Origin: VXLM01 sp034421575
Lineage (GTDB): Bacteria > Chloroflexota > Dehalococcoidia > Lucifugimonadales > VXLM01
Length of the DNA stretch: 64,000 bases
Reading direction: 5' to 3'
Assembly (NCBI GenBank): GCA_034421575.1
Contig: DAOUKG010000006.1
Coordinates: forward strand, 1-64,000
Below are positions 8,090 to 15,868 of the stretch, one piece after another. Position numbers and translations under genes: made by a program. The notes beneath the pieces are model-generated. The model ran no database searches. It was not told the origin of the DNA and saw only the letters and a list, made by a program, of their open reading frames with translations. Position 1 is the first letter of the stretch, and each line of letters starts with the position of its first letter.

Positions 8090-8290
8090 TGTAGGGTTGG
8101 AGGGAAGGGGCTATAATTCAGTTAGTCATTTAGAGGGTGTCCAATAAGTCGCCGGATCCGTTTGTGGTGAGCTTATCGAACAATGAACGATCCTTCGACA
8201 GGCTCAGGGTGACCGGAGTTCTTAGGCAGCCTCTCAGAGGGAAGATGAGTATGGGCGGTGAAATCGCCCAATCGGATTGGAGGTCTTCGG
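8090..8290. repeat. Intergenic region with the TTCGACAGGCTCAGG repeat
   Basis: The dispersed element TCCTTCGACAGGCTCAGGGT lies at 8191-8210. A TATAAT at 8112-8117 has no matching -35. No gene is seen. Confidence 0.5.
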
Positions 8291-9478
8291 ATGCAGGAAG
8301 CGGTAATTGTTAGCGGGGCGCGAACGCCGGTAGGGTCGTTCGGAGGTTCGTTGAAGGATGCGAAAGCGTCTGATCTTGGGGCAGCGGCCACGAAGGCCGC
8401 TCTTGAGCGGGTGGACCTCCCAGCGGACGAGGTGGACGAGGTCTACTTCGGCAACGTGCTCCAGTCGGCAGAAGCCGGATACGCTGGACGCCTGGCCGGA
8501 CTGAAGGCGGGGATTCCGGATAGTGCCCCTGCAATTGCGGTGAACCGTGCCTGTTCATCCGGGCTTGAGGCGATAAATCTCGCTGCCCAACTCATAAAGA
8601 CTGGCGAGATCGACGTGGCAGTGGCGGGCGGTATGGAGAGTATGAGCCAGTCGCCGTTCCTGCTGGACTACACGGCGCGCTTCGACGGGTACAAGCTTGG
8701 GGAGATTCCCATGCGAGACGCGCTCCTAGAAGGGCTGACATGTCCGGTGAACCGATACCACATGGGTGTGGGCGCCGAGAACATCCAGGCGCGCTGGGAG
8801 ATCAGCCGTGAGGACCAGGACGAGCTGGCGTTGATGAGCCACAGCAGGGCGGTTGACGCCGTGCGGACGGGTAAGTTCTCCTCTCAAATCGCCCCGGTCT
8901 CCATTCCCCAGCGGCGGGGAGACCCGGTCGTGGTCGACACCGACGAAGGCCCTAGGGCGGATACGAGCATTGAGCGACTGGCTAAGCTTCGGCCCGTCTT
9001 CAAGGAGGGCGGGACGGTGACGGCGGGGAACGCGTCGTCGATCAACGATGGTGCGGCGGCGGTAGTCATCATGTCGGAGGAGAAGGCGAGATCGCTGGGC
9101 CTCCGGCCGCGGCTGCGGTGGCATACACGGGGAGCGGCCGGAGTCGATCCGGCCTTCTTCGGCATTGGGCCAGTACCGGCGGTGCAGAAGGCTCTCAAGA
9201 AGTCGGGCATGACGGTGGACGATATCGATCAGACGGAGTTGAACGAGGCCTTCGCGGTTCAGGCATTGCACTGCATTAGGGAGCTCGAACTGGACATGGA
9301 GACGACGAACGTCAACGGGAGCGGGATCAGCCTTGGTCATCCCATTGGGGCGACGGGGGCCATCCAGACAGTGAAGCTGATGGACGAGATGGACACTCGC
9401 GACGACGAAGTTGGGATGGTGACGATGTGCGTTGGCGGCGGAATGGGGGTCGCGACCATCTTTGAGAGGGTGAATTAA
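8291..9478 (+). CDS. Acetyl-CoA acetyltransferase (thiolase)
   Basis: The 395-residue product is a full-length type II thiolase. It has the acylated nucleophile Cys88 in VNRACSSGLEAI, His350 in SLGHPIGATGA and Cys380 in TMCVGGGMG, all three catalytic residues of the family, plus NEAFAVQ near 320. It condenses two acetyl-CoA or cleaves acetoacetyl-CoA or 3-ketoacyl-CoA. I start it at the ATG at 8291 (MQEAVIVSGARTP) because GGAGG precedes it; an in-frame codon at 8258 is less likely. It lies downstream of the hydroxyacid dehydrogenase, consistent with acyl-CoA or branched-chain acid catabolism. Confidence 0.92.
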   Translation: MQEAVIVSGARTPVGSFGGSLKDAKASDLGAAATKAALERVDLPADEVDEVYFGNVLQSAEAGYAGRLAGLKAGIPDSAPAIAVNRACSSGLEAINLAAQLIKTGEIDVAVAGGMESMSQSPFLLDYTARFDGYKLGEIPMRDALLEGLTCPVNRYHMGVGAENIQARWEISREDQDELALMSHSRAVDAVRTGKFSSQIAPVSIPQRRGDPVVVDTDEGPRADTSIERLAKLRPVFKEGGTVTAGNASSINDGAAAVVIMSEEKARSLGLRPRLRWHTRGAAGVDPAFFGIGPVPAVQKALKKSGMTVDDIDQTELNEAFAVQALHCIRELELDMETTNVNGSGISLGHPIGATGAIQTVKLMDEMDTRDDEVGMVTMCVGGGMGVATIFERVN

Positions 9479-9521
9479 GGGGAGAGTGCGCCGGTTGCAG
9501 GGCAGTGGACGTTGGGTGAAT

Positions 9522-9549
9522 TGCCCTTCGACAGACTCAGGACGAACGT
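9522..9549. repeat. TTCGACAGGCTCAGG-type dispersed repeat
   Basis: This copy reads GCCCTTCGACAGACTCAGG and then ACGAACGT. Related copies lie at 7076-7098, 8191-8213, 10731-10756, 11915-11940 and 25424-25449, always between genes. Several copies have inverted ends and could fold as hairpins. Confidence 0.7.
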
Positions 9550-9635
9550 GGTTTCCTCTACGTAGAACACTTTACAGGCGGCAACGTGGTCGGCAGGTTA
9601 TTACACATGCCCAGAATACATAGAGGCACTTTGTC

Positions 9636-10181
9636 ATGACCCTTGAAGAAGTAGTCATAGCGATTGTCCGTATTGCCGGGTCGCTGCCGGTACTGTGGTT
9701 CCCGTTTGCCGGGGGCATCCTGGCGGTACTGGTCGATTTCTCCGACCTGTTCATGATGAACCTGCTGGACCTCGGTGGCGTTCGCAACTACCAGGTGTTC
9801 GACAAGTGGGTCGACCAGGTATACATGGTGGCGTTTCTCGTGGTGGCGCTGCGATGGAAGGGCGTGCCGCGTTACGTGGCAATCGCGCTGTTCGCCTACA
9901 GACTCATCGGGTTCGCGTATTTCGAGTTCGTCGACTCATGGCGTGGGATACTGCTGATCTTCCCGAACGTCTTCGAGTTCTGGTTCCTGTTCGTTGCGGG
10001 CCTGAACCGTGTCAAGCCGAACTACGAGATGACGTGGAAACACGCGGCGCTGTGGCTGATTCCACTAATCGCCCTGAAGGAGTTTCAGGAGTACGTGCTC
10101 CACTGGGGTAAGTGGCTGGACAAGTACCGCGCGGTGGACGTGGTGGTCGATTGGTGGAACGCGGTGACGGGGATTTTTTGA
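9636..10181 (+). CDS. Integral membrane protein of unknown function
   Basis: The 181-residue product has about four hydrophobic segments: residues 5-35 (ending ILAVLVD), about 60-75 (YMVAFLVVAL), 80-97 (YVAIALFAYRLIGFAYF), 105-122 (ILLIFPNVFEFWFLFVAG) and about 138-148. Conserved-looking charged and aromatic residues (WKHAALW, EFQEYVLHWGKWLDKY) follow near the C-terminus. AGAGG lies ten bases upstream of the ATG. I do not recognise the family. It stands alone between repeat-containing spacers, so context gives no function. Confidence 0.7.
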   Translation: MTLEEVVIAIVRIAGSLPVLWFPFAGGILAVLVDFSDLFMMNLLDLGGVRNYQVFDKWVDQVYMVAFLVVALRWKGVPRYVAIALFAYRLIGFAYFEFVDSWRGILLIFPNVFEFWFLFVAGLNRVKPNYEMTWKHAALWLIPLIALKEFQEYVLHWGKWLDKYRAVDVVVDWWNAVTGIF

Positions 10182-10217
10182 ACAGGGTTGAATGCAGAAT
10201 AACCCTACCTGTTCCCT

Positions 10218-10276
10218 GTCCTCTGGATACCGGCCCCGTATTGGAGCACGGCGCAGACTCTTCGCCGGTATGACGA
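10218..10276. repeat. GGATACCGGCCCCGTAT-type dispersed palindrome
   Basis: A palindromic unit GGATACCGGCCCCGTATTGG ends with CGCCGGTATGACG. The same layout occurs at 34383-34434 (inside MITE copy 4) and 59530-59580. It lies upstream of the DUF1801 gene. Confidence 0.55.
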
Positions 10277-10291
10277 CCTAGCGGAGTTTCA

Positions 10292-10693
10292 ATGGCGAGA
10301 GAATCCATGTTAGAGGCCCAGGTAGGTACGTTTGATGACTTGCTGGAGATTACTGAAGAGGGGCTGCGTCCCATCGTGACGGCTCTGCGGGAGGTTGTAC
10401 TCGAGGTCGATGCGGATACGTGCGAAGTGGTGCGCCTTGGCGACCGTGCTGCGACATACGGAGTGGGGCCGCGGAAGATGATCGACGGATACGCTGATAT
10501 TCTTCCCTACAAAAGGTGGGTGAACCTCGGGTTCTATCAGGGTGTCGAGTTAGCCGACCCGGAAGGACTGCTGGAGGGAACGGGCGCGAAGATGCGGCAT
10601 GTGAAGGTGCGCTCGGTGGATGAGGCTAGGCAGGCGGCGGTGCGGGCGCTGGTCGAGGGCGCGTTGGAACGTAGGAAGGCGTCGGGGCAGTAG
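10292..10693 (+). CDS. DUF1801-like protein
   Basis: The 133-residue product looks like a DUF1801 (YdhG-like) domain protein. It has an N-terminal helix, then LREVVLEVDADTCEVVRLGDRAATYGVGPRKM (about residues 30-60) and YADILPYKRWVNLGFYQGVELADPEGLLEGTGAKMRHVKVRS, which matches the family pattern of a hydrophobic strand, a G-rich turn and a late basic strand. A C-terminal helix (EARQAAVRALVEGALERR) is typical. The biochemical role of DUF1801 is unknown. GCGGAG precedes the ATG. Confidence 0.72.
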   Translation: MARESMLEAQVGTFDDLLEITEEGLRPIVTALREVVLEVDADTCEVVRLGDRAATYGVGPRKMIDGYADILPYKRWVNLGFYQGVELADPEGLLEGTGAKMRHVKVRSVDEARQAAVRALVEGALERRKASGQ

Positions 10694-10730
10694 GGAATCA
10701 CTCAATAACGCCCATCTAGTTTCTGAACTG

Positions 10731-10756
10731 TCCTTCGACAGGCTCAGGCCGAACGT
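10731..10756. repeat. TTCGACAGGCTCAGG-type dispersed repeat
   Basis: The unit reads TCCTTCGACAGGCTCAGGCC and then GAACGT, downstream of the DUF1801 gene. Confidence 0.6.
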
Positions 10757-10875
10757 GCTTCCTCACGGCCACACAGCAGTTACTGACACCCCGGCATGGC
10801 CCTAAGCCCGGGCGTAACACTGCCCAGAGCTAACGTGAATTCCCGCGTTCTACTTCTCTGTGCAGCCCTAGTCTA

Positions 10876-10984
10876 GTAGCTGTTCAGAGTTGATGAGTTC
10901 AACACCTCACCCCTATGGATACCTGCCTTCGCGGGTATGACGGTGGCCGTGTGTAGTGAGCGTTTTCGCGAAATCTGAACAATC
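10876..10984 (+). mobile_element. MITE-like element, copy 2 (decayed ends)
   Basis: The left end is GTAGCTGTTCAGA (10876-10888) and the right end TCTGAACAATC (10974-10984); the inner eight bases of the inverted repeat still pair. The interior ATACCTGCCTTCGCGGGTAT palindrome matches the other copies. Flanks CCTAGTCTA (10867-10875) and CTTAGTCCA (10985-10993) match at 7 of 9, a worn target duplication. The right duplication contains the stop codon of the transaldolase gene, so the insertion sits exactly at a gene end. Confidence 0.7.
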
Positions 10985-10985
10985 C

Positions 10986-11756
10986 TTAGTCCAGACGTAC
11001 CGGGACGCCTTCTAAGAGGCCGGCATCGTTCATGGCAACCCACTCGCCCATGAAGGTATCGTTCCATGTGTCGGTGAGGGGGTGCTCCATCATTTCCTGG
11101 AAGATGGGCCAGAAGATGATGATGCCGTCTGCGCCGTCACTTAGGGCGGCGTAGGCGGTCTCGACGCTCCTTACGAGGGCGGCTGTGATGTAGGGGCGGT
11201 TCTCCCAGCCCGAGAACATCTGGACGCACTCGCGGACGAGCTGCGTGGGGTCGCCGCCCATCTGCTTGACGGGTTCGCAGAAGGGGAGAATGTGAGTGGC
11301 GCCCGCCTGTGCGACGGCGGCGGCCTGTGGCAGGGAGAAGACGGTGGTGCAGTAGGTCTCGATGCCCTCCTCGGCCAGGCGGCGGAATGCGCCGAGTCCA
11401 TACGAGGTGCAGGGAATCTTGATGATGATCTGGTCGGACATCCGGGTGAAGAAGTGGCTCACGTCAATCAATTCATCGGTGGAGTGGCCGTCGACCTCGA
11501 CCACGACGGGTTTGTCGGTGATGTCGAGGTAGCGCTGGACGACTTCCTTGATCTGGCCGTACTTCTTGACCATGTCGTTGAGGACGACGGTGTTGGTGAC
11601 GATTCCGGCGGCACCACGGTCCATCCACTGTTTGAGGTCTTCGGGGTCGCCGGCCAGCCAGATGGCGGGGCCTCTACCCACTCGCCGTGCCTGCATTACG
11701 GGGCCGGTGACCACCGGCTCCACGCCGTTAGTGCTGATATTTGTCCCAGTTGCCAT
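10986..11756 (-). CDS. Transaldolase-family aldolase
   Basis: The 256-residue product resembles the short fructose-6-phosphate aldolase/transaldolase TalC branch. GDPEDLKQWMDRGAAGIVTNT (about 37-57) replaces the usual D.....V..vTTNPS segment. Lys113 in IIIKIPCT is the Schiff-base lysine. GIETYCTTVFSLPQAAAVAQAGATHILPFC (about 130-160) matches the motif for the phosphate-binding strands. It is longer than FsaA by about 35 residues, mostly at the ends. The ATG at 11756 has CCGGAGG seven bases upstream. Substrates are likely dihydroxyacetone units and a sugar phosphate; not provable here. Its stop codon lies in the target duplication of MITE copy 2. Confidence 0.8.
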   Translation of the reverse strand: MATGTNISTNGVEPVVTGPVMQARRVGRGPAIWLAGDPEDLKQWMDRGAAGIVTNTVVLNDMVKKYGQIKEVVQRYLDITDKPVVVEVDGHSTDELIDVSHFFTRMSDQIIIKIPCTSYGLGAFRRLAEEGIETYCTTVFSLPQAAAVAQAGATHILPFCEPVKQMGGDPTQLVRECVQMFSGWENRPYITAALVRSVETAYAALSDGADGIIIFWPIFQEMMEHPLTDTWNDTFMGEWVAMNDAGLLEGVPVRLD

Positions 11757-11822
11757 GGTGCGCCTCCGGAGTGTTCGCGTTTCGGAGAGTATGCCATATC
11801 TGGAGGGGATTAGAAAGTAGAG

Positions 11823-11856
11823 ATTCACCGCAGAGTGCGCGGAGAGAGCAAAGGGG
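11823..11856. repeat. CACCGCAGAG-type dispersed repeat
   Basis: ATTCACCGCAGAGTGCGCGG then AGAGAGCAAAGG. Related stretches occur at 16789-16818 and 55936-55955. It precedes the transaldolase gene. Confidence 0.5.
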
Positions 11857-11914
11857 AGAGTAAGTAGGAGATTTTTGAAGCTGTCTCAAAGCTATGTATG
11901 TTGGCCGAGAATTG

Positions 11915-11940
11915 CCGTTCGACAGGCTCAGGGCGAACGG
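11915..11940. repeat. TTCGACAGGCTCAGG-type repeat forming a hairpin
   Basis: CCGTTCG (11915-11921) and CGAACGG (11934-11940) are exact inverted ends around the shared core, so this copy can form a 7-bp stem. It lies just downstream of the ABC permease and could act as its terminator. Confidence 0.55.
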
Positions 11941-11980
11941 TTTTTCTTCTGCGTCGTGTGTGGGGAGAACTCATAGCTCC

Positions 11981-12802
11981 TTAGCTGCGGCGCACGCGGC
12001 CTCGTAGGGAGAGAAATGCTAGGGTAAGGCTTATGGCGGCGACACCGCCTATGGCGGCGAAGCCTTGGGCTAGCGCCACGATGTCCCAGCCGTCGGTGAC
12101 GAGGGAGCGGAGCGCGCCAAGGAGGTAGGTGACGGGGTTGTAGGTCGCGAGCGTTCCCATCCAGCCGGTGAGGGCCTCCTGGGGGAGGAAGACCGTCGTG
12201 AGGAAGACAAAGGGGAAGAAGAGGAGCCAACTGGTGTTGACTGCGGTGGGGTTGCCAGTCTTGAGTGCTATGGCGTACGGGAATCCGGCGAAGGCGAGAC
12301 TCCACATTCCGGCGATGAGGACGAACGAGATCATCCCGATAATGCCGCTCTCGAACCGGACGCCGACAACGAAGCCGAGTATAAGGACGGGTATGGAGAG
12401 TGCTACGCACAGGGCGAAATCGGCGACCATGAGGCCGAGGAGCAGCGAGACCCTGTTCACAGGTGTGAGTGAGAGGCGGTCGAAGTAGCCGCTTTGAATG
12501 TCGAAGACGAGGGTGATCGCGCGCGATATTCCCGTAACGGCGAAGATGATTGCCACGGGAAGCTGGAAGGCCTTGTAGTCGATACCGGGGATGTTCTCGG
12601 CGACGTCTTGGAGCGCGCCGATGTTGACCACGAAGAAGAAGACGGGAATGATGAGCGCGGGCAAGAGGCTTTCAATATCCCGTCTCGTGGCTCTCAGCGC
12701 GCGTGAGGATACGGCGGCGAGGTCGGAGAAGAAGGCCCATCGCCTGTGGCGACGAACGCTTCGGATGGACGTAGTTCGGGCTGCTTCTTCCACTGTGGTC
12801 AT
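11981..12802 (-). CDS. ABC-2 type exporter permease
   Basis: The 273-residue product has six hydrophobic segments in the ABC-2 pattern: about residues 45-62 (LLPALIIPVFFFVVNIG), 80-98, 122-147 (LGLMVADFALCVALSIPVLILGF), 155-180, 190-210 (WLLFFPFVFLTTVFLPQEALTGW) and 240-262. The PQEALTGW segment is typical of DrrB-like drug or polyketide exporters. The start ATG overlaps the stop of the ATPase gene by four bases (ATGA), so the two are translationally coupled. It should form the membrane part of an efflux pump whose substrate is unknown. Confidence 0.85.
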   Translation of the reverse strand: MTTVEEAARTTSIRSVRRHRRWAFFSDLAAVSSRALRATRRDIESLLPALIIPVFFFVVNIGALQDVAENIPGIDYKAFQLPVAIIFAVTGISRAITLVFDIQSGYFDRLSLTPVNRVSLLLGLMVADFALCVALSIPVLILGFVVGVRFESGIIGMISFVLIAGMWSLAFAGFPYAIALKTGNPTAVNTSWLLFFPFVFLTTVFLPQEALTGWMGTLATYNPVTYLLGALRSLVTDGWDIVALAQGFAAIGGVAAISLTLAFLSLRGRVRRS

Positions 12803-13782
12803 ATTTCCTCCGTCTCCTCGGTCCGGTCGGCATCGACCTGAATGCGACCGCCGGTGACGGTCAGGAATACGTCGTCGAGGGTCGGTGTGCGCAGGGTTAT
12901 CTCGCCGACGGTGACGCCGCCTCGGTCGAGTGCCAGAGCTACGTTTCCGACGAGTGCGGCCCCGTTTTCAACTGACACTACGAGCTCACGGCCATGGTCC
13001 TCTATTTGGCTAACGCCCGCGACGCTGCCGAGAGCAGCGACAGCGGCCGATGAGTCACCTTCGATCTGCACTATGATTACGTCTTTCCCGACCGAGCGCT
13101 TCAACTCGGACGGGCTGCCCTCGACGGCGATTCGGCCGCGGTCGATGATGCCTACGCGCTCGGCGAGCATATCGGCCTCTTCGAGGTACTGCGTTGTCAG
13201 GAATATGGTGACGCCGAGCTCCTCGTTGATGCGGCGGACCTCCTCCCAGACGCGGTTGCGGCTAAGCGGATCGAGGCCGGTTGTCGGCTCATCGAGGAAA
13301 AGGACTTCGGGATCGTGGATTAGGGCGGCGGCAAGGTCGAGCCGGCGCTTCATTCCCCCGGAGTAGGTGCCGACGAAGCGGTTGATGGCGTCTCCTATGT
13401 CCATGAGGGACTCCAGCTCGGCAAGACGGCGGTCGACCTCTTTGCCGGACATGCCGAAGAGCCAGCCTTGGAGGCGGAGTATCTCCCTGCCGGTCTGCTT
13501 GGGATCGAGGGCCGCTTCCTGGAGGGCGGCTCCGACTCGGAGGCGCACCTCTCTCGGCTCGTGTACGACATCCTTGCCGGCGACCATGGCCCTGCCGCCG
13601 TGCGGAAGGAGCAGGGTAATCAACATGCGGACGACGGTCGTCTTGCCCGCACCGTTGGGACCGAGGAATCCGTAGATTTCCCCTTTACGAACTGCCAGAT
13701 CGATGCCGTCTACGGCCCTTACCTCGCCGAAGTTTCTGGCCAGTCCCTCGGCGAGAACCGCATAGTCGTTCGTTTCGCTCAC
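12799..13782 (-). CDS. ABC exporter ATP-binding protein (DrrA-like)
   Basis: The 327-residue product has Walker A GPNGAGKTT (41-49), the Q-loop, signature YSGGMKRR (about 140), Walker B VLFLDEPTTGLDPLSR (about 160-175) and the H-loop replaced by LTTQYLEEAD, where Gln stands for His, as in DrrA-type daunorubicin-resistance ATPases. A C-terminal DrrA1-like domain ends in TPTLDDVFLTVTGG. Only one base separates it from the O-methyltransferase stop, and it overlaps the permease by four, so the three genes form an operon. It would power export of a hydrophobic compound. Confidence 0.92.
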   Translation of the reverse strand: MSETNDYAVLAEGLARNFGEVRAVDGIDLAVRKGEIYGFLGPNGAGKTTVVRMLITLLLPHGGRAMVAGKDVVHEPREVRLRVGAALQEAALDPKQTGREILRLQGWLFGMSGKEVDRRLAELESLMDIGDAINRFVGTYSGGMKRRLDLAAALIHDPEVLFLDEPTTGLDPLSRNRVWEEVRRINEELGVTIFLTTQYLEEADMLAERVGIIDRGRIAVEGSPSELKRSVGKDVIIVQIEGDSSAAVAALGSVAGVSQIEDHGRELVVSVENGAALVGNVALALDRGGVTVGEITLRTPTLDDVFLTVTGGRIQVDADRTEETEEI

Positions 13783-13783
13783 T

Positions 13784-14425
13784 CTACGAGGCCCTCCTTA
13801 TCAGCATCACGCCGTCGCGGATGGGGAGGAGGACGTGGCGTACGCGTGGGTCTGCTTTGACCCGGTCATTGAGGGCGGCGATAGAGCGGTCTTCGTCGGA
13901 CTGAGGGTCGAGGACGCGACCACTCCAGAGAACGTTGTCTATGGCGATTACGCCCCTGGGGGCCAGAAGTTCGACGGCTTTCTCGTAGTAGGCGGCATAT
14001 CCGGTCTTGTCGGCGTCGATGAAAACGACATCGAAAACCCAGTCGTTGAGCGTCTCGAGGGTCTCGAGCGCGGGACCGATCCTGAGGTCGATCTTGTGGC
14101 CGTGCGGACTCTTTGCGTAAAACTCCCTGGCGACCTGGGCCGCCTCCGGGTCTATGTCGCACGTGACGAGGATTCCCTCGTCGGGGAGGGCCGCGGCCAT
14201 CATCTGTGAACTGAATCCAGTGAACGTACCGATTTCAAGCACGCGCCTTGCTCCCGTTGCCCATACGAGGGTCTGGAGCAAGGTTCCCTCTATTGGGCCG
14301 GAGAGCATCTGGGGGATGCTCATGTTCTCGTAGGTGTAGTCGGTGAGTTCCTGGAGATAGTCGGGCAGGGCAGTGGTGTGCTCAACGGCGTAGCGTTCAA
14401 TTTCTTCAGAGACGAGGGTGATCAT
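13784..14425 (-). CDS. SAM-dependent O-methyltransferase (class I, CCoAOMT-like)
   Basis: The 213-residue product has the caffeoyl-CoA O-methyltransferase family motifs. These are SAM motif I VLEIGTFTGFSSQMMA (about 62-77), ILVTCDIDPEAAQVAREFY (about 86-104), metal-binding DVVFIDADKTGYAAYYE (about 132-148) and AIDNVLWSGRVLDP (about 158-171), where the Asp and Asn bind the divalent metal. It is about the usual length. As first gene of the leftward operon with the ABC exporter it may methylate a small phenol or a natural product that the pump exports; this link is inference. Confidence 0.88.
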   Translation of the reverse strand: MITLVSEEIERYAVEHTTALPDYLQELTDYTYENMSIPQMLSGPIEGTLLQTLVWATGARRVLEIGTFTGFSSQMMAAALPDEGILVTCDIDPEAAQVAREFYAKSPHGHKIDLRIGPALETLETLNDWVFDVVFIDADKTGYAAYYEKAVELLAPRGVIAIDNVLWSGRVLDPQSDEDRSIAALNDRVKADPRVRHVLLPIRDGVMLIRRAS

Positions 14426-14627
14426 GTTGGGTTCCTATTGGGTAGAAAGTAGAGAGTATTATCCAAGAGAGACGGTGCGGCTGGGATACTGAGAATTTTC
14501 GAATTTCTGGGACATTTTGTGGCATTTTGTGGCATTTCCCCTTGCCAGACGCTCGGCTGGGGCGATCTGTAGGCCATGTCCAATGGTAGACCATGCGTTC
14601 TTGCACGTCAAGTCCAATTGATCTAGC
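14426..14627. other. Intergenic region upstream of the O-methyltransferase
   Basis: It contains a GTAGAAAGTAGAGAG stretch (14440-14454) also met in part at 11813-11822 and 22773-22800, and a direct TGTGGCATTT doublet near 14517-14537. I see no gene. The MITE copy 3 follows. Confidence 0.4.
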
Positions 14628-14742
14628 GTAACTGTTCAGAGCTGATGAGACGAACATCCCCCACCCCTGTGGATACCCGCTTTCGCGGGTATGACAGTGG
14701 CTGTGTATGCGTCGAGGGACATCACAAAGTCTGAACAGTTAC
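14628..14742 (+). mobile_element. MITE-like element, copy 3 (best preserved)
   Basis: The ends GTAACTGTTCAGA (14628-14640) and TCTGAACAGTTAC (14730-14742) are a perfect 13-bp terminal inverted repeat. They are flanked by a perfect 9-bp direct repeat TGATCTAGC (14619-14627 and 14743-14751). The 115-bp element contains the palindrome GGATACCCGCTTTCGCGGGT and has no coding capacity. The right duplication contains the stop codon of the ferritin-VIT1 gene. Size, ends and duplication define a MITE. Confidence 0.93.
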
Positions 14743-14746
14743 TGAT

Positions 14747-15868
14747 CTAGCCCAGTTCCGCGACGGAGACGCCGACGAGGGTGCCGATGGCGTAGGTGAC
14801 GGCGGCGGCGGCGCTTCCGACGAGGAGCATTCGCAGGGCTCCCCAGTAAGGGCGGTTGCCAGAGGCCATCGCCAGTGAGCCGCCAACGAGAATCAGAGCG
14901 ACCGCGCTGAGGGCGGCGCTCACAATGACGCTGTTTCCGGCGTTGAAGAGGAAGGGGAGGATTGGGACGATTGCGCCTCCTACGAAGGCAGCGAACGATG
15001 ATAATGCAGCGCCCCACGGGGAGCCGAGCTCATTTGGATCGAGTCCAAGGTCCTCTCTGGCCATGGTGTCGAGCGCGGCTTCGGCGTCGGCCATGACGCG
15101 CCGGGAGATGAGTTCGGCTTCAGCCTCGGTCAGGCCCTTGGACTGATAGATGAGGTCGAGGGTAGCCTGTTCCTCGTCCGGCCAGTCGCGGATTTCGATC
15201 CTCTGCTTTTCGATCTCGTGCTCGTAGATGTCTCGTTGGGAGCGCATGGAGACGTACTCGCCAGCGGCCATGGAGAATGCCCCGGCAAGCAGACCGGCCA
15301 CGCCGGCAAGGAGAATGAAGTCAGTGTTGCCCGTTCCGCCCGAGACGCCCATGACGAGGCTGAAATTGGAGACCAATCCATCGTTCATGCCGAGCACGGC
15401 GGCCCGGATGTTTCCGCTCGCGCCGGTGGCGGTACGGCTCTCCTCCCAAAGCGGCACAGGCTCTGTCTGACCTCGTGCCAAGCCCTTGAGAACTCGTTCG
15501 TGGTGGCGTTCGTTCCTGGCGATGTCGGTAGCTTCGGGGTCGGCGTAGTATTCGCGAATCTCGCCGGACTCTTCCCAGAGCAGCAGGGGGATGACGGCGT
15601 TGGTGCCGAATATCCTTGCTAGGGAGAATCGCAGGAAGCCCAGGAAACCCAGTCGCGTGGGAGGAGCCATCTCGACGCCGAGCTTGGCGGCCCAGACTTT
15701 GGCGTGCTCGATCTCGGAGTCGCAGAGTTCTTGGAAGACTTTCGAGCGTTCGGGATCTTTCTCGATTCGAGCAAGGGCTGCATAGAGGGCGGCGGCGTGT
15801 AACTCGCTCTTGAGATATCTGCGGTAGCGGGCAACACGTTTAGCATCGGAACGTCCGGACTGGGTCAT
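14747..15868 (-). CDS. Ferritin-like/VIT1 fusion: iron or manganese transporter
   Basis: The 373-residue product joins two domains. Residues about 10-135 are a ferritin-like four-helix bundle with possible di-iron ligands Glu22, Glu52/His55 (EIEH), Glu103 and Glu120/His123 (ERHH). Residues about 150-373 are a VIT1/CCC1 transporter with AAVLGMNDGLVSNFSLVMGV, AAGEYVSMRSQRD and about five membrane helices. Related MbfA proteins of alpha-proteobacteria export iron. The start overlaps the endonuclease IV stop by four bases, so the two are co-translated; iron export beside abasic-site repair suggests defence against oxidative damage, which is inference. Confidence 0.88.
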   Translation of the reverse strand: MTQSGRSDAKRVARYRRYLKSELHAAALYAALARIEKDPERSKVFQELCDSEIEHAKVWAAKLGVEMAPPTRLGFLGFLRFSLARIFGTNAVIPLLLWEESGEIREYYADPEATDIARNERHHERVLKGLARGQTEPVPLWEESRTATGASGNIRAAVLGMNDGLVSNFSLVMGVSGGTGNTDFILLAGVAGLLAGAFSMAAGEYVSMRSQRDIYEHEIEKQRIEIRDWPDEEQATLDLIYQSKGLTEAEAELISRRVMADAEAALDTMAREDLGLDPNELGSPWGAALSSFAAFVGGAIVPILPFLFNAGNSVIVSAALSAVALILVGGSLAMASGNRPYWGALRMLLVGSAAAAVTYAIGTLVGVSVAELG

